Shown: positions 45,566 to 55,033, numbered from the stretch's first letter. The stretch is 64,000 nucleotides of DNA from Treponema sp. (GCA_024402695.1 JAKSTG010000014.1:1-64000), one strand, 5' to 3'. The notes: generated by a model not told the origin, from the letters alone. Numbers and translations: made by a program.

Positions 45566-47332
45566 TTATTCCAGAGCCCAGATCATTCCAAAGCTGATCT
45601 GACTTGTTGCATAATCTTTATAAAGATCATTAAGAAGATATGTTCTGTGTCCCGGAATATTCAGAGAATTATCTGCTCTGTAAAGTGAATATTGATTTTC
45701 TGAATAAGGATTCATTCCGTAAGTTCCGTGTACATACACTTGAGGATTTCCAGGAAGAGAAAGCTTCTTCAATGTGAATCCTGCGGCAATGCCAAAAGGA
45801 ACAAATGTCTTGTCGTCTTTATTCTTATTTATACGAATCAAACTTCCTGCATGAACATTCAGTCTGTCATTTACATCACCATTAAACATAACTGAATTGT
45901 AGAAAATATCGTCTTCGCTTTTACAGCCGTAATCAAAAACAACTTTTTTGAATCCGAAGATTTCTTCCGCAATTACTTCAACGCCTGCTTCACTAAATGC
46001 GGCTTCTGTTTTACCGCGGGCATCAGCTGCTTCATCATATGGAAATGCAATTTCCATAACGCCGTAAGCGCCAACTGAAATGCCAAATTTTGTGAGCATA
46101 CTTAAATCAACATCTGCATTAAACTGATTTCGGTAAGTCCAGTTTCCTTTTGAAACATTACGGGAATTTTCCATTTCAAAATCACCATCAAGCTCAAAAG
46201 AAAGCCAGTCTGTTGCAAGAATTTTTCCATTTATATCTGCATAAATTTTATCTGCACAGATATCATCGTGTTCCGAATTGTCGGCGCCCCAGACAGAGTC
46301 AACTTCTTTTCCAGCATAGCTTCCTGTAAGGTCAGCCGACACTTTTCCAAAATCCAGATTTACACGACCTGCAAAAGCAAATGCATCTGAAGCATTTTCA
46401 ATGCCTGTTCCAAAGGTATCGATTCCATGAAGTTCAAAAGAAACTTTATCAACCGGAGCATAAGAAAGATATGCCGACACCGCATTTGTATTTGTTCTGT
46501 TATAGAAGAAAAGTTCATCTTCTGTTGTTGTACTTCCAAAAGTCAGGGCTGTTTTCAGAACATCATCATAATCAACTTTCACAATGTCGTATGTACCGTA
46601 AGTACCTTTCATCATTGAAAGTGCTGCAAGAAGTTCAAGTTTTGTTTTTCCGAATTTCTGAAGCTTCTTTCCGTTTGTAATTTCTGTAAAGCCTTTATCA
46701 ACATTGAGCCAGCGGTCAAGAACAGTATAGATTCCCGTAAACTCGCTCATGCCGTTTGCCTGAAGATTTCCATAGCCAAGCTTCACGTTCACATAAGGTG
46801 TAATCACAGAAAAGCCCATTTTATTGAAGGCACCGATTCCGTTGTCATTTGCGTTATAAAACCAGCTGAAAGGAAGTGTGGCCAAAGTCTGAAGTCCGTC
46901 TCCCCAGGTTACAACAGGAACATTTGCTCCAAAGCTGTTTGCCTGATACAAAGTTTTGTCAAAACTCCATGCGGCAATTTCTGCGTCCAGATGAAAGTTC
47001 GGAGTAACGTCTCCCCAGAACCACCAGTTGGCATAACTTTTCAGGTGAGCATTATCAAACTCATATCCCGATTTTTCGCCTGTTGCCAGATCACGGATAA
47101 TGGCATTGTTGTGATTTACAGTTTCAATCCAGAGCCCCTGCTTTATTTTAGAACGGCTTCCGCCGTTACCATTTTCTACCGCTTCTTCACCTTCATTAAT
47201 TGCATCAGTCAGGTCTTCATCAAGGTCCAGGAAGAAGTCATCTTCCATATCAAAATCATCAGTTTCCTGAGCAAAGGCAAAACTCGAAAACAAAGCGCAG
47301 GTCAAAACAAGACCGAATATTCTTTTCTTCAT
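45566..47332 (-). CDS. Putative outer-membrane beta-barrel for oligosaccharide passage
   Basis: 588 residues with a signal peptide (1-21, ending AFA-Q), a very acidic 40-residue segment (Asp/Glu-rich, about 22-60) and then alternating hydrophobic strands with many Tyr, Phe and Trp to an end in SFGMIWALE. Its layout fits a spirochaete outer-membrane porin. As it lies between an exported galactanase and surface lipoproteins, it is the best candidate for galacto-oligosaccharide entry. No named family was recognised. Its ATG follows the GH53 stop by 4 nt. Confidence 0.7.
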   Translation of the reverse strand: MKKRIFGLVLTCALFSSFAFAQETDDFDMEDDFFLDLDEDLTDAINEGEEAVENGNGGSRSKIKQGLWIETVNHNNAIIRDLATGEKSGYEFDNAHLKSYANWWFWGDVTPNFHLDAEIAAWSFDKTLYQANSFGANVPVVTWGDGLQTLATLPFSWFYNANDNGIGAFNKMGFSVITPYVNVKLGYGNLQANGMSEFTGIYTVLDRWLNVDKGFTEITNGKKLQKFGKTKLELLAALSMMKGTYGTYDIVKVDYDDVLKTALTFGSTTTEDELFFYNRTNTNAVSAYLSYAPVDKVSFELHGIDTFGTGIENASDAFAFAGRVNLDFGKVSADLTGSYAGKEVDSVWGADNSEHDDICADKIYADINGKILATDWLSFELDGDFEMENSRNVSKGNWTYRNQFNADVDLSMLTKFGISVGAYGVMEIAFPYDEAADARGKTEAAFSEAGVEVIAEEIFGFKKVVFDYGCKSEDDIFYNSVMFNGDVNDRLNVHAGSLIRINKNKDDKTFVPFGIAAGFTLKKLSLPGNPQVYVHGTYGMNPYSENQYSLYRADNSLNIPGHRTYLLNDLYKDYATSQISFGMIWALE

Positions 47333-47336
47333 AAGA

Positions 47337-49256
47337 TTATTCCTCTACCTTGTAAAGTTCTACATCATCAAAATTTCCCCAGTTACCGCCATTGGTATCC
47401 AGGTAGATTGTGATTTTTACTGAATTGTTTGTTACAGGAATTTCAATCTGATATTTCTTCCAGTTGAGCCAACCAGAGTTTTCGATTTTTGCTGAAATCT
47501 GTTTTTTATCCTGACCGAAATCTGAAGCAAGAAGACGGATCTGGTTTTCGCCGCCGCCACCCATTGCCCAGATGGAACAAATATAATTTCCATTTTCAAT
47601 TCCTTTGAACTCGCGGGTAAGAGAAGATTTGAATCCCTGACCAAGCCAGTATTTGTAAGTCCATTTTCCTGTATGAGCATTTCCTTTATTGTTTTCAACA
47701 AAACAAGCTGTGCTGCTTCCATTCAGTTTCCATTCACCAAGCTTTCCGCTTTCCCATGAAGAGTCAGTCATAAGGTTTACTTTGTTTGAAACTTCAACAT
47801 AAATTTCAGGACAGAAATCACTTTCGGTAATTTTTCCTTTAAGAACTACAACGCCTGTCTTTGTCTGATTTTTCCAGTCGTAAGAATCCCAGGTTACTTT
47901 TACAAGACCTTCGCTGTCATCTGTGAAGACCACTTTTACAGTTTCAGGAAGTTTTGGAGTTTGTGTCGGTTTTGTAATAGTTTCAACTTTATCTGCCATA
48001 GCATAAGGAACAGAGTTTCCACCGCTTACAGCTTCGCCACCCCACACATTTTTTACCTGACCTTTTCCATAAACAAGATTCCATACAGCCATTGAAGGAA
48101 GCACTTTTCCTGAAAAATCAAACATAGCCTGATTTTCCCAGGTGTCACCTTCTTTTGAAGAAAGCCCAGCTCCTGCTACAGGAATCCATGCCGGTTCCCA
48201 ATAGAACACGCCTGTTCCGCCCGCTTCATTTACAGCTGCAATACAGTCGCGAATACAGGTTGCCTGTCCCTGAACAGAAGGTCTGTAACCGGTTGTATCT
48301 TCACTGAAAGTTTTGAAAACGTTTCCCTGGTCATCGCCGTCGTCCGGAGTGAAACCGTAGGCAGCTTCCATAACCATAGTTTCTTTTCCGTAACGTTTTG
48401 CAACATCACTCATGTTTCTTTTAAGGTCGTCATAAGTTCCGTGCCAGTAACAATAGAAGGAAAGACCAATTACATCGTAATCAACTTTTGCTTTTTTAAT
48501 TTCATCAAACACTGTACGGTAAAGGCTGTTGTCTCCGCCGTCTGCCAGATGAATTACAATCTTCATTTTTTCGCCTTTTCCCTGAGCAGAGCGGACACCC
48601 TTTGCGGCACTCTTCAAAAGATTTGTGAAGCCTTTAAATCCACCGACAGTTTCGCCGTCATTTCCCCAGATCTTTCCAAGAGGCCAGCAGAACCCGTTAT
48701 TCAATTCATTACCAATCTGAACCATGTCAGCGCGGGCGCCTGCTTTTTCAAAAGTAAGCAGAGATTCTCTTGTGTAATCTTCCACAGCTGCATTAAGTTC
48801 CTTGGCGTCCATTTTGCGCCAGGCTTTTGGAGTATGCTGTTTTCCAGGGTCTGCCCATGTGTCAGAATAATGAAAGTCTACAAGAAGCTTGAGTCCTGCA
48901 TCCTTTGCGCGCTTTGCAAGAGGCAGATCGTTTTCTACGCTGTTGTTTCCGCCGCCATAAGGCTTTCCGGCAATTACAGGATTATGCCATACGCGCAGGC
49001 GAACCCAGTTCACGCCGTTATCTTTAAGGATTTTGAAAAGATCTTCTTCCTTGCCTTCGGCATTAAAATATTTCCCGCCGGCTTTTTCAATGTCGCCAAG
49101 AGAGCTGATGTCGACACCGCGAATAAAATCTTCGCTAAGTCCCGGAACTTTTTCCACAAAAATCTTTTCCTTAACTGCGTCTTCCGCTTTTGTGTCCCAC
49201 GCAGAAAGTGATGCACACAATGCACAAAGCAGAACCACAAATCCAGCTTTTTTCAT
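47337..49256 (-). CDS. GH53 endo-beta-1,4-galactanase with Ig-like and CBM61-like domains
   Basis: 639 residues with a cleavable signal peptide (1-19). The GH53 barrel (about 40-400) has the acid/base Glu in QIGNELNNG (about 178) and the nucleophile in VMEAAYGF (about 293). A bacterial Ig-like domain (about 425-500) and a C-terminal jelly-roll (about 505-639) resembling the galactan-binding CBM61 follow. It heads the outer-membrane operon GH53 - barrel - three lipoproteins - GH53 and has an ACACGTGT operator candidate upstream. Together with the lipoprotein GH53 it gives two forms, one soluble or secreted, one tethered. Confidence 0.92.
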   Translation of the reverse strand: MKKAGFVVLLCALCASLSAWDTKAEDAVKEKIFVEKVPGLSEDFIRGVDISSLGDIEKAGGKYFNAEGKEEDLFKILKDNGVNWVRLRVWHNPVIAGKPYGGGNNSVENDLPLAKRAKDAGLKLLVDFHYSDTWADPGKQHTPKAWRKMDAKELNAAVEDYTRESLLTFEKAGARADMVQIGNELNNGFCWPLGKIWGNDGETVGGFKGFTNLLKSAAKGVRSAQGKGEKMKIVIHLADGGDNSLYRTVFDEIKKAKVDYDVIGLSFYCYWHGTYDDLKRNMSDVAKRYGKETMVMEAAYGFTPDDGDDQGNVFKTFSEDTTGYRPSVQGQATCIRDCIAAVNEAGGTGVFYWEPAWIPVAGAGLSSKEGDTWENQAMFDFSGKVLPSMAVWNLVYGKGQVKNVWGGEAVSGGNSVPYAMADKVETITKPTQTPKLPETVKVVFTDDSEGLVKVTWDSYDWKNQTKTGVVVLKGKITESDFCPEIYVEVSNKVNLMTDSSWESGKLGEWKLNGSSTACFVENNKGNAHTGKWTYKYWLGQGFKSSLTREFKGIENGNYICSIWAMGGGGENQIRLLASDFGQDKKQISAKIENSGWLNWKKYQIEIPVTNNSVKITIYLDTNGGNWGNFDDVELYKVEE

Positions 49257-49288
49257 ATTTCCTCCATTTTATTTACATCGTGTAATTC

Positions 49289-49301
49289 ACACGTGTTGAT
49301 T
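49289..49301 (-). promoter_or_regulatory. Candidate LacI operator before the GH53 operon
   Basis: Palindrome ACACGTGT (49289-49296) with identical flank TGATT as at 54898. It lies 33 nt before the ATG at 49256. A promoter is not clear, so its place relative to the -10 cannot be fixed. Confidence 0.55.
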
Positions 49302-49308
49302 TTAGGCT

Positions 49309-49331
49309 AAAAAAAGGAGGGGTTTCCCCCA
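49309..49331 (-). terminator. Terminator of the galactoside import operon
   Basis: Minus-strand GGGG/CCCC stem with a short loop followed by TCC and T7, starting right after the GH35 stop. It separates the import operon from the GH53 operon. Confidence 0.6.
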
Positions 49332-51380
49332 TTAAAGGGATTCCCGACTTCTCTCAATTTTATAAAGTTTTATTCCAGACAGTTCACACAAATCTTCTGA
49401 AAGTCCTTCTTCCAGGTAAACCTTGTCACCTTTATTCAGCTTTTCAACTTCAATAATAAATTTGTGTTCGCCTTTTCCGTAACGCTTAAGCCCCAATTCC
49501 CACGGAAAATCTTTTCCCATGTAGATGGAATCATCAAGGAGTCCTTTTTCAGGACCTTTTCTTTCGGCTGTTGCATCAAAAAGTTTTGCGCAGTTTCCAC
49601 GGTAACTGATTTCTACAACTGCATCTTCTGACGAAGTTTCAGGAACTGTAAAAGAAAAAGTTTTTACATTTTCAGATTCCAAAACTTTTTCAAAAGCAAG
49701 TTCATTAAGGAAAGCTTTTTTCTCTGTGATAATTTCTTTTCCGCTCGCGAAAACTGTGTCTTCAGAAATTACAAGTTTTTCAATTCCGTCACTTCCTGAA
49801 ATCTTATGAGCTTTAAGAGCCATGCTGCGAGGCAAAGTCATTATTTCAACAGAATCATCTGCAACAGTTTCAAACTGATAAATATTTTTATCTGCGTCCT
49901 TTGCTTTTACACATGATTTTTCCTGAATATTTTCTCCGTAAAAAACATAAGTTTTTCCGTTCAGAACACAAAGAGGTGAAACAGTTGCAGTCTTTAAAAG
50001 ATTTTCCCCAACCTTCATATTAAACGGCAAGAAAAAATATTCCCCGTTTTTAATATTCATTTTTGGGAAAGTGATTTTTTCTTTTTTTCCGTTTTTGTCA
50101 CAGACAGAAGTTTCAAGAACAACATCGTTATGATCTGCCATTTTCTGATGACGAACATAATTGTTTACAAAAACATACCCTGTTTTAGAAATATCATTTT
50201 CATTCCATCTCCAGGAAGTTCTAAGATCTTCTGCATTATCAGGCTGAAGTGGATTTGATTCCGGAATAAAAGCTTTTGTTTCGCAGAAGCTTTCACCAAA
50301 ATCGTGAACAAATAAACTGAAAAGTTTAATCTCATCATAAGTTCCGTTTGTAAAACCATACTGGCCCAAAGGAGCACGGAAATCATAATTTCTGACAGGA
50401 AGGTCATTGATGTAACCTGTACTCTGATTCTCTTCCAAAGTTGTAAGTTTTGCGTCAGGATTCTGTCCGCCGTGATACATATAATAACCAAGAAGATTAC
50501 AGCCGCTTCCCATTTTAACCAGAGTCATGCCACCAATATCTTTTGGCATAGCAACAGGGCGACGGCGGTAAGTTACCTGAAGTCCGCCTCCAAGCTCGGC
50601 TGTAAGGTAAGGAAATTTATTCATATCAAAAGTAATGCCTTCGCCTAGTCCGAAGTCAGAACCAATGGCATGATCATTTCTTTCGTAAGTGAAAACATAA
50701 TTTCCGCTTGGCTCGATTTCAGCCGGACGCAGATCCCATGGAGCATCACAGTAGCCGCCCATTACAGGAAGAAGTCCGCCTGTCACAGCTCCACCCCAAC
50801 CTGTTGCAGTCCACAGCGGAACATCAAACCCGATTCTCTTTGCCATTTCAGTAAGGCGGCCCATATGCAGTTCGCCTTCTTCCCCCTGAAGCCCGCCGCA
50901 ATGACCGAATTCATTTTCTACCTGAATACCGATAATCGGTCCGCCGTCTTTAAGGAAAAGACCTTTTACCTGTTCAAAAATCTGCGAATAAAATTTTTCA
51001 ACTTCAGAAAAATATGCTTCATCATTTGAACGGTACTTCGGACACTTTGAAATAAGCCAGTCAGGAAAACCGCCGTTTCGTGCTTCAGCATGACTCCAAG
51101 GTCCGATACGAAGCACCATTGCCAGTCCGGCATTTTTTATTTCTTCTACAAAGGCGCGAAGATTCCTCTGTCCGTTCCAGTCGAACTCATTTTCAATTTC
51201 TTCATGATGAATCCAGATAACGTAAGAACTGACAATATCAATTCCGCCTTCTTTCATTTTTAAAAGTTCATCTTTCCATTCAGCTTCCGGAACGCGCGAA
51301 TAATGCATCTCGCCCATTACAGGGAACCAGCGTTTCCCGTCTCTGAACAGACTCTGATTATCAAAACTATATTCTGTCAT
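49332..51380 (-). CDS. GH35 beta-galactosidase, cytoplasmic
   Basis: 682 residues without signal peptide. The barrel starts with FPVMGEMHYSR and has the acid/base Glu in IQVENEFG (about 150) and the probable nucleophile Glu in LTAELGGG (about 258), as in GH35. The C-terminal 300 residues are beta-rich. It should release galactose from imported galacto-oligosaccharides. The Bacillus gan operon has a GH42 enzyme in this place; here GH35 takes the role. AAGGAA precedes the ATG, 6 nt after the permease stop. Confidence 0.9.
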   Translation of the reverse strand: MTEYSFDNQSLFRDGKRWFPVMGEMHYSRVPEAEWKDELLKMKEGGIDIVSSYVIWIHHEEIENEFDWNGQRNLRAFVEEIKNAGLAMVLRIGPWSHAEARNGGFPDWLISKCPKYRSNDEAYFSEVEKFYSQIFEQVKGLFLKDGGPIIGIQVENEFGHCGGLQGEEGELHMGRLTEMAKRIGFDVPLWTATGWGGAVTGGLLPVMGGYCDAPWDLRPAEIEPSGNYVFTYERNDHAIGSDFGLGEGITFDMNKFPYLTAELGGGLQVTYRRRPVAMPKDIGGMTLVKMGSGCNLLGYYMYHGGQNPDAKLTTLEENQSTGYINDLPVRNYDFRAPLGQYGFTNGTYDEIKLFSLFVHDFGESFCETKAFIPESNPLQPDNAEDLRTSWRWNENDISKTGYVFVNNYVRHQKMADHNDVVLETSVCDKNGKKEKITFPKMNIKNGEYFFLPFNMKVGENLLKTATVSPLCVLNGKTYVFYGENIQEKSCVKAKDADKNIYQFETVADDSVEIMTLPRSMALKAHKISGSDGIEKLVISEDTVFASGKEIITEKKAFLNELAFEKVLESENVKTFSFTVPETSSEDAVVEISYRGNCAKLFDATAERKGPEKGLLDDSIYMGKDFPWELGLKRYGKGEHKFIIEVEKLNKGDKVYLEEGLSEDLCELSGIKLYKIERSRESL

Positions 51381-51386
51381 TTTCTG

Positions 51387-52238
51387 TTATTCCTTTACTG
51401 CTGCAGTTCCCATAGAAAGCATCATTGCCTTCTGGGTAAACAGGAAGAAAATTACAAATGGAATTGCAATAATAAGTGATCCTGCTGCAAAGTTTGTAAA
51501 CTCGTTTTTCTTGTCTGTTACAAAGTTGAAAAGCCCTAAAGCAAGAGTCATTTTTTCCGGAGAACGAAGAACCATTTTCGGGAAAATGAAATCCATCCAT
51601 GGACCAGTAAAACTTGTAATGCCAAGGAAAGTGATAATCGGCTTTGTAATTGGAAGAATGATTGTACTGTAGATTCTGAAATGACTAGCTCCGTCAATGC
51701 GTGCAGCTTCATCAAGATTCTTTGAAACAGTATCCATGTAGCTTTTTACCATCCATGTGTTATAAGGAATATTTCCGGCAACATAAACCAGAACAAGGCC
51801 CCACAAAGTATCCAGTCCGCCAATGCGAAGCAGGATTACATAAATGGCAATCATTCCAACAAATGATGGGAAAATCTGAAGAATCAGAAGACTCATCAAA
51901 AGAGTTTTCTTGAAAGTAAAGTGGAAACGTGAAAATACGTAAGCACTCAAAGAAGAAATCACAACTGTAAGAGCAGCAGTCCATAAAGAAATAATCAGAG
52001 TATTTTTGAACCAGAGCCCGTACTGAGTCTGTGTAAAAAGATACTTGAAATGTTTCAAAGTAAAGCCGTCACCAAAAGGAACAATGTTCAAAGCGGCAAT
52101 ACCGTTTCCAGGGCTGAATGCTGCCGACACACAATAAACCAGAGGATAAAAAACACAAAGAGATATCAGAATAAAAATTATGTATACAAAAATCTTATTG
52201 ATGACTTCAGAAAGATTAAAACTGGAAGACTTACTCAT
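51387..52238 (-). CDS. ABC sugar permease, MalG/GanQ type
   Basis: 283 residues, six membrane helices, with the EAA motif LDEAARIDGASHFRIYSTII. The ATG at 52238 is chosen because GGGAGG precedes it and because it begins just 1 nt after the stop of the partner permease. It forms the heterodimeric channel with the MalF-like protein. Confidence 0.9.
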   Translation of the reverse strand: MSKSSSFNLSEVINKIFVYIIFILISLCVFYPLVYCVSAAFSPGNGIAALNIVPFGDGFTLKHFKYLFTQTQYGLWFKNTLIISLWTAALTVVISSLSAYVFSRFHFTFKKTLLMSLLILQIFPSFVGMIAIYVILLRIGGLDTLWGLVLVYVAGNIPYNTWMVKSYMDTVSKNLDEAARIDGASHFRIYSTIILPITKPIITFLGITSFTGPWMDFIFPKMVLRSPEKMTLALGLFNFVTDKKNEFTNFAAGSLIIAIPFVIFFLFTQKAMMLSMGTAAVKE

Positions 52239-52239
52239 T

Positions 52240-53553
52240 TTATACCTCCCCTTCTTTGAAAGCTTTTGTACTTCTGAACTGATAAATTGCAAACGGAGCA
52301 AGCACAACGAAAATCAGAACTGCAATTACAGAAGCATAATTGTATTTCTGCAGTGTGATTGTAAGTTTGTAAATCCATGTAACAAGGATATCTGTTCCAC
52401 CTGCATTAGTAATGGTTGAATCAGCAACAGTTGGAGAACCTCCGGTAAGGAAGTAAATGATTCCGAAGTTATTGATGTTATGTGTGAAGCTCATAATGAT
52501 AAGCGGCATTGTCTGATAAAGAACAAGCGGCATCGTAATATGACGCAGACACTGAAGACTTGAAGCGCCGTCAATACGGGCTGCTTCATACATGTCTTTT
52601 GGAATTGCTGTCATAGTTCCTATCGAAAGCATCATAAAGTAACCAAAACCTGCCCAAAGGTTGATTACGATACACATAACCTGAGCCAGTGTCGGATTTC
52701 CAAGCCACGGAATTCTGCCGTCCAGTCCTAAAGCCTGAAGCGTTCTGTTTACAGTACCGAAAGTACCGTTCAAAAGATTTTTCCAGACCAGCATTGTGAT
52801 TACAGAAGGAACAGCGTAAGGCAGAATGAAGATGAATCTGAATAAACCTGCAAATTTGATTTTGCTTTCCTGCAGCTCAACAGCAACCAGAAGGCCTCCG
52901 AAATAACAGGTGAAAGTTGAAAGCACTGCCCAGACCAGAGTCCAGACTGCAACACGGACAAAACCTTTTGACCAGGTTGTTCCGCCGAACATCAGTTCCT
53001 TGAAATTCTGGAATCCAACCCAGTCCACTGTATTTTTAGGCGGGATATGTTCCGGTGCCGAATAGTTTGTAAAGGCAACACAGATACTGAAAATCAAAGG
53101 AACAACAACAAAAACAATAAGCATAACAACACAAGGAGCAAGACCTGCAATCGGGAATGCGTTTGACCCGATTTTTCCAAGTGAAACTTTTTGTGTCGGA
53201 AATTTTCCTGTACGGCAATAATTTTTGTAAGCAGAATTTGCACTGCGCACAGAAATTACATAAAGGATAATAAAGAAAGCAATCAGTGCCAGAATAAGAA
53301 TTCCATCAATCAACATGAACACAGAATTGCTTCTGAATTTTACAGCCACGTTGGGCTGAGGGGAACCAAGTGTTACAAGGTCAATCAGTTTTTTTACAAC
53401 TAAAGGAAGGCATCCTATAAACAAAAGTTCAATGAGTGTGAACAAAATGCCTTTTACATATTCTTTAAGAAAAAGGATGTGTGAAAGTCCCATAAAACAG
53501 CATGCTGCTGTTCTGACTTTTTTTTCATCACTTCCATTTGGATTAACAGCCAT
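52240..53553 (-). CDS. ABC sugar permease, MalF/GanP type
   Basis: 437 residues, eight or so helices and an EAA loop (MYEAARIDGASSLQ), longer than the MalG partner as usual for MalF. The start at 53553 has AGAGGG 6 nt upstream; the open frame further upstream is part of a hairpin. The first 130 residues contain extra helices of unknown use. Confidence 0.9.
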   Translation of the reverse strand: MAVNPNGSDEKKVRTAACCFMGLSHILFLKEYVKGILFTLIELLFIGCLPLVVKKLIDLVTLGSPQPNVAVKFRSNSVFMLIDGILILALIAFFIILYVISVRSANSAYKNYCRTGKFPTQKVSLGKIGSNAFPIAGLAPCVVMLIVFVVVPLIFSICVAFTNYSAPEHIPPKNTVDWVGFQNFKELMFGGTTWSKGFVRVAVWTLVWAVLSTFTCYFGGLLVAVELQESKIKFAGLFRFIFILPYAVPSVITMLVWKNLLNGTFGTVNRTLQALGLDGRIPWLGNPTLAQVMCIVINLWAGFGYFMMLSIGTMTAIPKDMYEAARIDGASSLQCLRHITMPLVLYQTMPLIIMSFTHNINNFGIIYFLTGGSPTVADSTITNAGGTDILVTWIYKLTITLQKYNYASVIAVLIFVVLAPFAIYQFRSTKAFKEGEV

Positions 53554-53587
53554 ATAGTCCCTCTTAAAACACTCTCTCTGCAAAGGT

Positions 53588-53627
53588 GTACACACGGGCA
53601 TTCATTTTTCAAAACACCCGTGTGTAC
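53588..53627 (-). other. Hairpin between the binding-protein and permease genes
   Basis: GTACACACGGG (53588-53598) and CCCGTGTGTAC (53617-53627) form a perfect 11-bp stem. No T-run follows. Such stems after binding-protein genes usually stabilise the upstream message and reduce permease expression. The arm holds ACACGGGTGT, similar to the operator candidates. Confidence 0.65.
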
Positions 53628-53642
53628 CGGAATTGATTTTAA

Positions 53643-54851
53643 TTACAGTCCAAGAATTGTCTTGTCACATGCATTAAGTTCATCAACTACAGCAGCTCCG
53701 TCCCAGATATTTTTTGAAGCATTGTTCATTGCTTCCCAGAATCCTGCCATTGTTGGAATTGAAGGCATTGGGAAAGCGTAGTCCAGCTGCTTCAGGAAGC
53801 CTGGCATATATTTGCTTGAAACTTCTACAGAAACTGAAGGCATAGCACCTGTCAGATCGAAACGGAGTTTCTGCATTTCAGGAGTTGTAAGGAATTCAGC
53901 GAACTTGGCTGCTTCTTCAGGGTAGTCTGTGTAAGCTGAAACGAACATTGCACGTGTTCCAGAGAATGTTGATGCAGGAGTTGATTCTCCAGGAAGAGCA
54001 GGAATTGGAGCAACATTGAATTTGATTCCTGCATCTTCAAAGTTCTTAACGTTCCAAAGACCTGTAATGTGCATTGCAGCATTGCCTGCCTGGAAGGCAG
54101 CGTCACAAACAGAAGTTCCAAGATCAGCTGCAGGAACTTCAAGAACAGAACGAAGGTCCTGGAAATATTTCATTCCTTCAGCAGCTTCAGCTGTATTCAG
54201 ATAAGTTTTTGTCTGATCTGTTCCGGCTGGTCCAAACAGACGGTTTCCTTTCATAGTTGTGAAAAGGATTGTGTAGTAACCGTTTCCTACGTCCATAAGG
54301 AATCCGTATTTACCAGGATTTTTCTGATTGAACTGAAGTGTCCATTTTTCAAGATCATTCCATGTTGCAGGAACTTCATCTTTTGAAATCAAATCTTCAT
54401 TGTAGAAAAGTGCATATGTTTCTGCAGATACAGGATAACCGTACATTTTGCCTTCATATGTAAGAGCCTGTGAACAGGCGCCAAGAACGTTTTTCTTTAC
54501 GGCTTCTGCATTTACTGTTTCAAGAACGTGACCGGCAGTTACAAGTTCACCAAGTTTGTCATGTGGGGCAGCAAAAAGATCAGGGCCTACTCCTGCAGGT
54601 CCGTCAAGGGCGATCTGACCACAGGCATCACCAAGTTCAACATTTACGAATTTTATTTCTACATTTGGATTTGCTTTTGTGTAAGCAGCTCCAGCCTGTT
54701 TGATAAATTCATCAGGACCAAGATTTGATTCCCATACAGTTAATGTGATTTTATCAGCTGCTGATGCTTTCTTTTCTGATTTGTTACATCCACTGAGACA
54801 AAGGGCGGCAGCCATTACAACTGCTGCAGTACCGATTACATGTTTCTTCAT
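53643..54851 (-). CDS. Sugar-binding lipoprotein of the galacto-oligosaccharide ABC transporter
   Basis: 402 residues with lipobox LSGC and the MalE-type extracellular binding fold (LTVWESNLGPDEF, GKMYGYPVSAETYALFYNEDL, GLWNVKNF). It is the first gene of the order binding protein - MalF - MalG - beta-galactosidase, which matches the Bacillus ganSPQ-ganA arrangement, so galactobiose to galactotetraose is the likely cargo. No ATPase gene is present, so a shared MsmX/UgpC-type ATPase from elsewhere must serve it. AGGAGG precedes the ATG. Confidence 0.9.
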   Translation of the reverse strand: MKKHVIGTAAVVMAAALCLSGCNKSEKKASAADKITLTVWESNLGPDEFIKQAGAAYTKANPNVEIKFVNVELGDACGQIALDGPAGVGPDLFAAPHDKLGELVTAGHVLETVNAEAVKKNVLGACSQALTYEGKMYGYPVSAETYALFYNEDLISKDEVPATWNDLEKWTLQFNQKNPGKYGFLMDVGNGYYTILFTTMKGNRLFGPAGTDQTKTYLNTAEAAEGMKYFQDLRSVLEVPAADLGTSVCDAAFQAGNAAMHITGLWNVKNFEDAGIKFNVAPIPALPGESTPASTFSGTRAMFVSAYTDYPEEAAKFAEFLTTPEMQKLRFDLTGAMPSVSVEVSSKYMPGFLKQLDYAFPMPSIPTMAGFWEAMNNASKNIWDGAAVVDELNACDKTILGL

Positions 54852-54892
54852 AAAATCCTCCTATGATTTAATAAAATGTTCGTTACATTTTA

Positions 54893-54921
54893 AGTTTACA
54901 CGTGTTGATTACACCCGTCAA
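54893..54921 (-). promoter_or_regulatory. Promoter with embedded LacI operator candidate, galactoside import operon
   Basis: Minus-strand TTGACG (54916-54921), 17-nt spacer, TAAACT (54893-54898). The palindrome ACACGTGT (54898-54905) fills the end of the spacer and touches the -10, which is where a repressor would block RNA polymerase. The 13-mer ACACGTGTTGATT is shared with the site at 49289. Confidence 0.6.
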
Positions 54922-55000
54922 TAAAATTCGATAAAATCACCTGAAATTCATGAAAATTCTTCGAAATTTTAGGGGAAATTTTGTAGGCGGTGGTTAAAAT

Positions 55001-55032
55001 AAAAAAACTCACCGAGAATCTCGATGAGTTTT
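55001..55032 (-). terminator. Terminator of the truncated tRNA-Arg copy
   Basis: AAAACTCA with TGAGTTTT plus TCGAGA/TCTCGG gives a long stem, with T7 on the minus strand. It occupies the same place relative to the tRNA 3' end as the terminator at 55274 does to the intact gene. Confidence 0.7.
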
Positions 55033-55033
55033 C

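Noticed and set aside
53554..53601. Earlier start of the MalF-type permease
   Set aside because: The extension lies in an intercistronic hairpin; AGAGGG before 53553 gives the better start.
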